A stretch of 5,972 bases of DNA from Thermodesulfobacteriota bacterium (GTDB taxonomy: Bacteria > Desulfobacterota > DSM-4660 > Desulfatiglandales > HGW-15), in NCBI GenBank assembly GCA_025454125.1, contig JALOPA010000151.1, forward strand, positions 1-5,972, given 5' to 3'. Positions 1-5,667 of the stretch are shown one piece after another (positions within the stretch are counted from its first letter, which is position 1; every line of letters starts with the position of its first letter). The translations under genes were made by a program, and so were the position numbers. The notes beneath the pieces were generated by a model that saw only the letters and a program-made list of their open reading frames with translations, was not told where the DNA came from and did no database searches.

Positions 1-152
1 CCTGACCCGCTAATACGATTACCTATGTCCTTAACGAAAATAGGTCGGGAGGAAATGGGTTTCCAATTTAACCCAAACCCTTCACTCCCATGGTCTGCTT
101 CCCTCCAATCCCGATGCCCTGTGCGGCCCTTTCCCTGAGCTTCGCTCCTGTT

Positions 153-473
153 CTATTCCTGGAACCATTTTTTCTTCTGGAAATCATCGGCTGTTTCGGG
201 CAGCGGCCCCTGGATCATGGATCTCACCGTCTGCGCAAGGTCATGCTCCTGACCAAGACCCAGAACGATGGATTTCCAAGCTCTCCCCAGAGTGAGGTCA
301 ACGGAGGCTTGCACCTCCTGAAGCACATTCTTCGGCAGCAGCCCGTAGGCGGTCTTGAGGTTTCCAATCCAGTTGTTCAGGGCCTTGAGGTCCACCTCAT
401 CTCTGCGGTACACATACCCTTCCAGGGCGCCCGCCGATGCGGCGAACTCGTAGATCTGAGCGAAAAGATGCAT
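153..473 (-). CDS. Small hypothetical protein, 106 aa, function unknown
   Basis: I do not recognise this protein. The ATG at 473 is chosen because a strong Shine-Dalgarno tract (GGAGGGAGGAG, core AGGAG at 479-483) lies 5 nt upstream. An in-frame TTG at 536 would lengthen it by 21 residues, but it has no ribosome site and would lie upstream of the predicted transcription start. The product has no cysteine, signal peptide or membrane segment. It looks mostly helical and soluble, with an aromatic/alanine N-terminus (FAQIYEFAASAG), a paired Arg23-Arg24, and a central helix-rich part around residues 28-72 with Trp35 and Trp66. The tail is charged and ends in KKKWFQE. Charges are roughly balanced. 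It is divergent from serB and has its own promoter-like sequence, so it is probably transcribed alone. A regulatory or structural role is possible but not shown. Codon-level coherence and the ribosome site make it a likely real gene. Confidence 0.68.
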   Translation of the reverse strand: MHLFAQIYEFAASAGALEGYVYRRDEVDLKALNNWIGNLKTAYGLLPKNVLQEVQASVDLTLGRAWKSIVLGLGQEHDLAQTVRSMIQGPLPETADDFQKKKWFQE

Positions 474-517
474 CCCTTCTCCTCCCTCCAATGCCAGCGT
501 GGTCTCAAATCCAGAAT

Positions 518-546
518 CTTTTACAATAGCCCGCAAACCGAGTCAA
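518..546 (-). promoter_or_regulatory. Putative sigma70 promoter of the 106-aa gene
   Basis: Reading the minus strand, TTGACT (541-546) is followed after exactly 17 bp by TAAAAG (518-523). The -35 box matches consensus at 5 of 6 positions and the -10 at 4 of 6. Transcription would begin near 511, giving a leader of roughly 38 nt to the ATG at 473 and excluding the TTG at 536 as a start. Assigned by eye only. Confidence 0.4.
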
Positions 547-588
547 AGGCGAAAGGGGCAGAAAATGAGAGGAGCCGCGCTCTGCAAT

Positions 589-617
589 TTGACACACGGC
601 CGTAACTCTTTTAGAAT
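589..617 (+). promoter_or_regulatory. Near-consensus sigma70 promoter of serB
   Basis: TTGACA (589-594) is a perfect -35 box, followed by a 17-bp spacer and TAGAAT (612-617), a 5-of-6 match to the -10 consensus. A start near 624 would leave a leader of about 54 nt before the serB ATG. No operator, attenuator or riboswitch-like structure is evident in that short leader, so strong constitutive expression is the simplest reading. Confidence 0.65.
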
Positions 618-677
618 CCACCTCTGTGCACCACAAATTCGGGCCGCGTACGGCGGTCCACAGGAGCAAGGAACTCT

Positions 678-1886
678 ATGCCCAAGAACCAGAACACCCT
701 CATGGTGATCGTATCCGGCAAGGACCGGCCCGGCATCACGGCCAGATTCACACGCATTCTTTTGGACCACCACGTCGAGGTCATCGACATCGAGCAGGCC
801 TCGCTCCACAACCTTCTAGGCCTCTACCTGGTCCTGGACCTGAACCGCGCGAGCGAGTCCCAGGACAGCGTCATCAAGGACCTGCTCTTCGAAGCCAATC
901 AGATGAACCTGACCCTCAATTTCCGCCTCTATTCCCCCGAAGACATGCCGACCATGAACCAACGCAACCTCTACGTGCTCACCCACTTCGGGGGCACCCC
1001 TGCCCTCGCAGCGTTCTCGGAGATCCTGGGGGAAGAAAACGTCAACATCGAAACCATCTCCTCCTCCGCCCATCACGGTTCGCACTCGGTGGAGATGACC
1101 ATCAACGTCCACGGCGTATCCAGTGTCGACCGGCTGAAGCAACGGCTTATGGTCAGGAGCCGCGAATTGGGCATCGGCCTGGGTCTTCAGAAATTTGAGG
1201 CATACCGCAAGAACAAGCGTCTCATCTTCTTTGACATGGACAGCACCCTGGTGGACATGGAGGTGATCGACGAGATGGCCCGCTGCGCGGGGGTGCATCG
1301 GGAGGTCGCCCGCATCACGGAGAAAGCCATGCGCGGCGAGTTCGATTTCGAGACTTCCCTGATTCAGCGTGTCGCCTTGCTCAAAGGGCTCAGCGAGGCC
1401 GACTTGATGCGAATCAGGGAAACCATCCCTCTCTCACCCGGCGTCCAGGATCTCGTGACCACGCTCAAGTATCTGGGCTACAAGCTGGGCATTGTGACGG
1501 GCGGCTTCGACTTCTTTGCCGACCCCATGAAAGAAAAACTGGGATTTGATTTTGCCTACGCCAACCGGCTTGAGATCAAGGACGGAAAGCTCACGGGAAA
1601 GGTCGTGGGAGAAGTGGTGGATGCGGCGAAAAAGGCGCGATTCGTCAATCAGACCGCGTGCGATCACGCGATCCTCCTGGACCAGACCGTGTGCGTGGGG
1701 GACGGCGCCAACGACGCGCTGATGTTGGCCCAGGCCGGCCTGGCCATTGCCTACAATGCCAAGAAAGGGCTGGACCGGTTTGCCAACGTGGCCCTGGCCA
1801 AATCAAGCATGACGGACATCCTTCACCTTCTGGGGATCACGGAAGAGGACATCCGCGACGCCCTCACGTGCAAAAGCCCTATTTGA
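678..1886 (+). CDS. serB: Phosphoserine phosphatase with two N-terminal ACT-like domains
   Basis: This enzyme hydrolyses O-phospho-L-serine to L-serine and phosphate, the last step of the phosphorylated serine pathway, in the cytoplasm with Mg2+. At 402 aa it has the long form: ACT-like domain 1 (about residues 7-80, with GKDRPGI at 14-20), ACT-like domain 2 (about 97-170), then a HAD phosphatase domain (181-390). Catalytic motifs are complete. DMDST at 186-190 supplies nucleophile Asp186 and acid/base Asp188, Glu195 and Arg231 fit the substrate-binding residues, Thr274 is motif II, Lys319 is motif III, and GDGAND at 341-346 gives the metal ligands Asp342 and Asp346. The spacing of all of these matches the archaeal phosphoserine phosphatase as I recall it, without gaps. 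Motif II carries Thr where that family usually has Ser (VTGGF rather than VSGGF). The ACT domains suggest allosteric control by an amino acid, probably serine, as known for similar bacterial SerB proteins. AGGA at 669-672 and AGGAG at 662-666 precede the ATG. The 3' end overlaps the convergent Fe-S gene by 8 bp. Confidence 0.96.
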   Translation: MPKNQNTLMVIVSGKDRPGITARFTRILLDHHVEVIDIEQASLHNLLGLYLVLDLNRASESQDSVIKDLLFEANQMNLTLNFRLYSPEDMPTMNQRNLYVLTHFGGTPALAAFSEILGEENVNIETISSSAHHGSHSVEMTINVHGVSSVDRLKQRLMVRSRELGIGLGLQKFEAYRKNKRLIFFDMDSTLVDMEVIDEMARCAGVHREVARITEKAMRGEFDFETSLIQRVALLKGLSEADLMRIRETIPLSPGVQDLVTTLKYLGYKLGIVTGGFDFFADPMKEKLGFDFAYANRLEIKDGKLTGKVVGEVVDAAKKARFVNQTACDHAILLDQTVCVGDGANDALMLAQAGLAIAYNAKKGLDRFANVALAKSSMTDILHLLGITEEDIRDALTCKSPI

Positions 1887-2958
1887 AAGCGCTGATGTCT
1901 ATGCCGCGGCCGCGGGCCCTCTGCTCGTACCACTCCATCTCATCCGCAGGCGGCGGCGTGCGCTCCTTCTTTTTCACCAGTTGAATCGCCTCTGTAGGAC
2001 AGGTACTGACGCAGAGCCCGCACCCGATGCATCGGTCCTGAATCACCCGGTAAGCCTCCTCACCCGCTTCTATGGCGCGAACCTGGCAGCGTTCGTCCGC
2101 GCACAGTCCGCAGGCCGTGCACCGCTCAGGATCGATCACCGCGAAGTAATAGGCATCCACGACCCTCGACGCCGGTATTCCCAGGTCGTTGATCCCTTTC
2201 AGCACCCCGCAGCAGCACCCGCAGCAGTTGCAGATGAAGTAGTGGCCGTTTTCCACGTTCCAGGTGAGATGAACCAGCGCCGCCTCTTCGGCTCTTTGGA
2301 TCACGCCGAAGGCCTCTTCCTTGGTGATGACACGGCCTGTTTTCGAATTGTCGAAAAATCCGGGCACAGGGGCAATGCCCATGCAGATGTCCATGGGTTT
2401 TCCGCAGCGACGGTCCAGGAGACCCTGCTCCTTTTTGCAGATGCAGTCCATGAGCTGAAAGGATTGGCCGTATTCGATGATGGAAGAGACCTTTTCGTAA
2501 TCCAGGGCCTCGTGTCTGGCCGGGATCTGTCTTTCAATGGGCACCACCCTCATCAGCTGGGGCGTTCTGTCAGCGAACTGACGGAAATAAATCTTCATAT
2601 ATTCATCGCACATTTCAGCCATCTCGCGGTCCAGGTAGGGAAGCTGGAACTCGTAGATTCCAAACGCCCAGGGCACCAACCTGAAGAGCTTCACACCGCC
2701 CAGCTCAATTCCATTGATTTTTCCCTTATCGGACATGCTCGTCAGTTTCTCTTCCAACCCTTCAAGGGGCCTGCCCGTGCGTTTTGCGATCTTCTTGGCG
2801 GTCTCGAATTTGAGTTTCAGGTCGCAGAAGAGCTCTGCCTCATCGGGCTGGTAGATCTTCTTGAGGATCCTGATCTCCACCCCGCTCTCCGTGGCGGGAA
2901 AGCCGTTGGGAAGAGAGTCAAGCACTTTGGCCAGCTTGTAGTAGATTTCATCGTTCAT
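1879..2958 (-). CDS. Cysteine-rich 4Fe-4S protein with winged-helix-like N-terminus
   Basis: This 359-aa soluble protein has 20 cysteines and is probably an electron-transfer or redox-sensing protein. The exact role is unknown. Residues about 25-95 resemble a winged helix (helix with KKIAKRTGRPLEGLEEKL, then a GVKLFRL strand). A middle region has a CxC-x10-C-x6-C set (Cys172, 174, 185, 192), followed by a compact cysteine cluster CNCCGCCC (243-250). A C-terminal two-cluster ferredoxin domain follows. Its first motif is Cys280, 283, 286, 291 and its second is Cys310, 313, 316, 320. The second is canonical (Cx2Cx2Cx3CP). The first has four residues before its last cysteine and Gln instead of Pro after it. 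Proteins with this order are, from memory, frequent in sulfate-reducing and syntrophic Desulfobacterota, usually annotated only as 4Fe-4S proteins. There is no signal peptide or Tat motif, so it is cytoplasmic. AAGGAG (2968-2973) lies 9 nt before the ATG. The gene stands alone and converges on serB. Confidence 0.88.
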   Translation of the reverse strand: MNDEIYYKLAKVLDSLPNGFPATESGVEIRILKKIYQPDEAELFCDLKLKFETAKKIAKRTGRPLEGLEEKLTSMSDKGKINGIELGGVKLFRLVPWAFGIYEFQLPYLDREMAEMCDEYMKIYFRQFADRTPQLMRVVPIERQIPARHEALDYEKVSSIIEYGQSFQLMDCICKKEQGLLDRRCGKPMDICMGIAPVPGFFDNSKTGRVITKEEAFGVIQRAEEAALVHLTWNVENGHYFICNCCGCCCGVLKGINDLGIPASRVVDAYYFAVIDPERCTACGLCADERCQVRAIEAGEEAYRVIQDRCIGCGLCVSTCPTEAIQLVKKKERTPPPADEMEWYEQRARGRGIDISAFK

Positions 2959-3094
2959 CGCTGGAATCTCCTTGTCTGAGATATTTTGAAACGAATATTG
3001 AATGTCAAATTATGAATGACCAGGTTTAACCGCCTCGGCTGCTTCCTTCGGAGTTCTGCATTCGCTATTCAATACTGATGGATTCCTAAGAAGT

Positions 3095-3113
3095 CGGAAA
3101 AGGCCCTTTTCCG
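3095..3113. repeat. 19-bp perfect palindrome abutting the composite repeat
   Basis: CGGAAAAGG and CCTTTTCCG are exact 9-bp inverted arms around one central base. As RNA this would fold with a 7-bp stem and a 5-nt loop. It shares base 3113 with the start of the composite repeat at 3113-3181. No U-tract follows on either strand, so a classical terminator is not supported. It may be part of a longer form of the dispersed element. Confidence 0.7.
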
Positions 3114-3181
3114 TCATTCCCGCGAAGGCGGGAATCCAGTGTATTCTATGTATTCTGGACTCCCGCCTTCGCGGGAGTGAC
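3113..3181. repeat. Composite palindromic (REP/BIME-like) repeat, copy 1
   Basis: Two 27-bp units face each other across a 15-bp spacer. The left unit (3113-3139) contains a 20-nt hairpin, an 8-bp ATTCCCGC/GCGGGAAT stem with loop GAAG. The right unit (3155-3181), read on the minus strand, is the same except that the stem is ACTCCCGC/GCGGGAGT. The two differences are on opposite sides of the stem, so pairing is preserved. The core fits the ATTCCC-N8-GGGAAT pattern of dispersed repeats such as neisserial dRS3 and REP-type elements. Its position 56 bp beyond the EamA stop codon would let it act on that transcript's 3' end. Confidence 0.9.
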
Positions 3182-3237
3182 CACCTAAAAGACTCTTTAC
3201 GGGGCCATCGATATTCTGCGGTTCGCTTCTTTCCTTC

Positions 3238-4134
3238 CTAAAGTTTTTGATAGTTCGCCAGATAGATGCCGGCACTTACGAAGAGCAAGCCGAAGATGAG
3301 ACCTGTTGTCAACTGCTCGCCCAGGATGACAAAACCCGAGATCACACCGAAGAACGGGGAGAGGAATGTGAACACCGCAAGCTGAGAAACAGGATAGGTG
3401 TGGATCAGCTTGAACCACGTCAGGTACGAGGCAAAGGCCACAATGATCGAGGCGTAAAGAAGGGCGATCACGGAGGCCGTGTTCACATTGATGATCCATT
3501 TGTCTTCGAGCACGATCATACAAAGGAAAATGATGGGTATGGAAAAAACGAGCTGATAGAGGAACGTGTGAATGGGGTGCACCTTCCCGGCCAGGTACTT
3601 CTTGATGTAAACGGTCGTGGCCCCCCAGAACAGGGCCGCCCCCAGCTCCAGGAGATCTCCCAGGAGCATGGAGGGGCTCCACGTGCTCGGCTTCCCCAGA
3701 AACACAAGGTAAACGCCTACGAAAGCCAACACCAGCCCGATGATTCTTAGAATGCCCAAGCGCTCCCTGAGAAACAAGTAGGCTCCCAGCACCACGATAA
3801 AGGGCGACGTGTTGATGAGAATCCCGGCCCTTGCCGCATCCGTGTAAAGCATCCCGACATAGATGCACACGAATTCAAGACCGAAGAGCATGCCCACAAC
3901 GAAACCATGGAACAATCGCCTGTCCGTGTGGAAAAGGGGCTGCTTGACGCACAGGCAGTAGACGATGCCTAAAACAGAGGCAATGGAGGAGCGAAGGAGC
4001 GCATTAAAGATAGGGGAGAATCCAAGGTTCGATATTTTGATCGCCGAGTAGTTGCACCCCCAGAGCATGGTGAGGAAGACGAGAATGAGAAAGCCTTTCA
4101 GGTCCAGGTGATCTTTTGACGTGCTCTCTTCCAC
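3238..4134 (-). CDS. EamA/DMT-superfamily membrane transporter (10 TM)
   Basis: This is a 298-aa inner-membrane protein of the drug/metabolite transporter superfamily, a group whose members mostly export amino acids, metabolites or toxic compounds. The substrate cannot be read from sequence. There are ten predicted membrane segments, at about residues 14-30, 43-62, 75-96, 104-122, 128-147, 158-176, 190-209, 217-238, 248-270 and 274-295. They are arranged as two five-helix EamA repeats. The family-typical ends of each repeat are visible: SPFIVVLGAYLFLRERL (110-126) and SPFFGVISGFVILGEQL (259-275). Length is normal for the family. The start is a GTG whose GGAGG (4139-4143) lies only 4 nt away. 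An out-of-frame ATG two bases upstream opens a 12-residue frame ending at 4098, so a small start-site ambiguity remains. The gene is monocistronic, follows a 14-bp palindrome and is bracketed by two copies of the same composite repeat. Confidence 0.93.
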   Translation of the reverse strand: MEESTSKDHLDLKGFLILVFLTMLWGCNYSAIKISNLGFSPIFNALLRSSIASVLGIVYCLCVKQPLFHTDRRLFHGFVVGMLFGLEFVCIYVGMLYTDAARAGILINTSPFIVVLGAYLFLRERLGILRIIGLVLAFVGVYLVFLGKPSTWSPSMLLGDLLELGAALFWGATTVYIKKYLAGKVHPIHTFLYQLVFSIPIIFLCMIVLEDKWIINVNTASVIALLYASIIVAFASYLTWFKLIHTYPVSQLAVFTFLSPFFGVISGFVILGEQLTTGLIFGLLFVSAGIYLANYQKL

Positions 4135-4162
4135 ATGGCCTCCAGTGCGAAAATAGACGAAC

Positions 4163-4176
4163 CGATAATATTATCG
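4163..4176. promoter_or_regulatory. 14-bp perfect palindrome, candidate operator or promoter element of the EamA gene
   Basis: CGATAATATTATCG is an exact palindrome centred about 35 bp upstream of the EamA GTG. It contains a -10-like GATAAT on the minus strand, but I find no good -35 box 16-18 bp away. An AT-rich palindrome in otherwise GC-rich DNA at this location fits a dimeric repressor site overlapping a promoter, but no regulator is encoded nearby to support this. Confidence 0.4.
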
Positions 4177-4258
4177 CCAATCTCCCCTTAGAGCCTGTCC
4201 GACAACCTCCATTCGGGGTCCTTTCATCAACAACCAGGCGAGACCGCCCCCTCGCAAT

Positions 4259-4327
4259 GTCATTCCCGCGAAAGCGGGAATCCAGCCTTTTCAATCTCCT
4301 CAGGACTCCCGCCTTCGCGGGAGTGAC
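4259..4327. repeat. Composite palindromic (REP/BIME-like) repeat, copy 2
   Basis: It has the same plan, orientation, total length (69 bp) and spacer length (15 bp) as the copy at 3113-3181. The left unit 4259-4285 has core ATTCCCGCGAAAGCGGGAAT, an 8-bp stem closed by a GAAA tetraloop. The right unit 4301-4327 is inverted and carries the ACTCCC/GGGAGT stem. Left units of the two copies differ at one base, and right units also differ at one base (near the outer end, CCTG against CCAG). The spacer sequences are unrelated. It lies 124 bp upstream of the EamA start codon and 56 bp past the end of the cytochrome gene. Confidence 0.9.
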
Positions 4328-4348
4328 GATCGAGATACTGTTTCTTTG

Positions 4349-4376
4349 CCCCCCCTTGTAAAGGGGGGATGGGGGG
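4349..4376. repeat. C7/G6/G6 hairpin, dispersed-repeat-like, after the cytochrome gene
   Basis: CCCCCCTT (4350-4357) pairs exactly with AAGGGGGG (4361-4368) across a 3-nt loop, and a second G6 run follows at 4371-4376. It begins 7 bp past the cytochrome stop codon on the minus strand. It could serve as a 3' stabilising hairpin, but there is no U-tract, so a classical intrinsic terminator is not supported. Similar G/C-run sequences recur between genes in many bacterial genomes. Confidence 0.6.
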
Positions 4377-4383
4377 ATTTAGA

Positions 4384-5667
4384 TTACCTGCGCAACTTCT
4401 CCAGCACATACTTGGCAAGCGCCTGTCTCTCCTGCCGGTTGCCGGCAAAGGGCGGCATTTGTTCTTCTTCGGCCCCCATCTCATCGAGAGTAGACTCGAA
4501 TTGGCCTATGGTCATGTCCTTCGTCCGCTCCAGTATGTCGTTCCTGTACCCTCCTACCGAATGGCAGGAGATGCAGAGCAGCTTGAACACCTCCGCTCCT
4601 GCAGCCGCCTCGTTTGCAGGGCTGATCGTCCTGTTCTTCGCCCACCTTGCGGTTTTCAATACCCCATGCTTCTGGAACTCGGGCAGTTCAGCTTTGAGAA
4701 TGCTGTTGGAATACATATACCCTTGAATGATGTAGGGCCGGCGCGCCGACTCCCTCACCATTTCAAAGGAACCCAGGTACAAGAAGGCCAGGATCATGAG
4801 AACGAAGGAGAAATACTGCTGAAAAGACTTGGGCAGCCGAAGCGCCATGAATAGTCCTGCCAGGAAAACCACGGGCGTGAGCACCAGGAAGGCTTTTCGC
4901 ACCGTGTTGACGGTGAGTTCGGGATCGCTGATGACCGCTCTGGCCTCAGGCGGAATCACGCCCAAATACCACCACGCTGACGGAACGAGCAGAACAAAGG
5001 GTACAGCGAGCCAAAGCACACAGTGCCGGACCATCCGTTGCCTCAAGCTATCGTCCTGAATCCTTGTGGAGGTGATGAGGCCGTAGATGCCCGCGAGACT
5101 GAGGGCAATGAAGGTCCTGAAAAAGAGAGACGGTACGAAGGAAGGATTGAAGAAACCGTCCCAGAAACTCTTTGTTTCAAGCCAGAGGCCCGGTGTCAGC
5201 ATGAAGGAGACAATGCCGTTGATGACAAAGAGGGAAAGCCAGGCAAAGATGAAGTAGATCCATCCCACGATGAGATGGTTCCGAGGCTCCATCCTGTAGA
5301 AGGTGTAGTAGTAGATCAGCAACGAGGCGATCTCCACCACAAAGAACACCCATTCCGTGGCCCAGCCGAAGACAAAGCTGTGAATCAGAATGGAGGTAGC
5401 GGCAGGGCTGAGGAGAGAGATGATAAGCCATATGCCGAAGCCGGTGAGGGCGCCGAACACCATGGTAATCAGGAGAAAGAATTTTGTGTGCCCGTGCACG
5501 TAGTCCAGAATTCTCTTGTCTTTTTCCCGATAGGCCTTCCTCTCGGTGAGCACCAGGAACAGTCCGCCACCCACTGCAAAATGGGACACAAAGACGTGCA
5601 GCGTGGCGATCACCGCAATGAGGACGCCGCCTCCAAAGGTCGTTAATTCCCAAACCGGATAGTTCAT
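4384..5667 (-). CDS. CydA-like membrane cytochrome fused to a C-terminal mono-heme cytochrome c
   Basis: This is a 427-aa inner-membrane cytochrome related to subunit I of bd-type oxidases, with a cytochrome c domain at its end. Eight membrane segments are seen at about residues 9-32, 61-85, 92-121, 130-158, 181-200, 214-236, 258-277 and 283-301. The soluble tail (350-427) has CISCH at 365-369 and a likely distal ligand Met404 in MPPFAG. Eight helices with the N-terminus outside would place this heme in the periplasm, where c-type maturation occurs. By manual alignment to E. coli CydA, His24 matches His19, Glu112 matches Glu107, and Glu306 with RRPY (309-312) matches Glu445 and the GRQPW motif. 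Arg184 and Ala259 replace the heme b558 ligands His186 and Met393. The Q-loop is reduced to about 20 residues. Quinol oxidation by the usual route is therefore doubtful. The ATG overlaps the upstream stop codon (ATGA) and has GGAGG (5675-5679) 7 nt ahead. The family call is firm, but the reaction is inferred. Confidence 0.86.
   Translation of the reverse strand: MNYPVWELTTFGGGVLIAVIATLHVFVSHFAVGGGLFLVLTERKAYREKDKRILDYVHGHTKFFLLITMVFGALTGFGIWLIISLLSPAATSILIHSFVFGWATEWVFFVVEIASLLIYYYTFYRMEPRNHLIVGWIYFIFAWLSLFVINGIVSFMLTPGLWLETKSFWDGFFNPSFVPSLFFRTFIALSLAGIYGLITSTRIQDDSLRQRMVRHCVLWLAVPFVLLVPSAWWYLGVIPPEARAVISDPELTVNTVRKAFLVLTPVVFLAGLFMALRLPKSFQQYFSFVLMILAFLYLGSFEMVRESARRPYIIQGYMYSNSILKAELPEFQKHGVLKTARWAKNRTISPANEAAAGAEVFKLLCISCHSVGGYRNDILERTKDMTIGQFESTLDEMGAEEEQMPPFAGNRQERQALAKYVLEKLRR

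Noticed and set aside
1..152. Gene-free left edge with short inverted repeats (ACCTAT 21-26 / ATAGGT 40-45; GGGTTT 57-62 / AAACCC 75-80) that could be a mobile-element end or a terminator
   Set aside because: The arms are only 6 bp with 12-13 nt loops, there is no U-tract, and no transposase is visible. Sequence to the left would be needed to judge.
474..536. TTG-initiated 21-residue extension of the 106-aa protein
   Set aside because: There is no ribosome site at the TTG, while a strong one precedes the ATG at 473. The extension also overlaps the predicted -10 box and would begin upstream of the transcription start.
90..605. 171-codon plus-strand open frame
   Set aside because: It is antisense to the better supported 106-aa minus-strand gene, has no ribosome site, and has low-complexity composition typical of a shadow frame.
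1904..1915. CCGCGGCCGCGG perfect palindrome
   Set aside because: It lies inside the coding end of the Fe-S gene and encodes an Arg/Gly/Ala-rich tail. Codon composition explains it.
1981..2979. 332-codon plus-strand open frame opposite the Fe-S gene
   Set aside because: The minus strand has unmistakable ferredoxin motifs and a good ribosome site. The plus frame is a shadow, long only because of base composition.
2980..3008. Minus-strand TTGACA (3003-3008) as the -35 box of an Fe-S gene promoter
   Set aside because: The only hexamer at 17 bp (AATATC) is a poor -10, and the resulting start would fall inside the ribosome site at 2968-2973. A CATAAT at 3009-3014 is a better -10 but lacks a matching -35.
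4184..4215. Short TGTC-C-GACA inverted repeat and adjacent sequence considered as an insertion-sequence remnant
   Set aside because: The arms are only 4 bp, and there is no second end, target duplication or transposase fragment nearby.
5023..5646. 207-codon plus-strand open frame opposite the cytochrome gene
   Set aside because: It is highly charged and has no domain signal. The minus frame has clear transmembrane and heme motifs and operon coupling.
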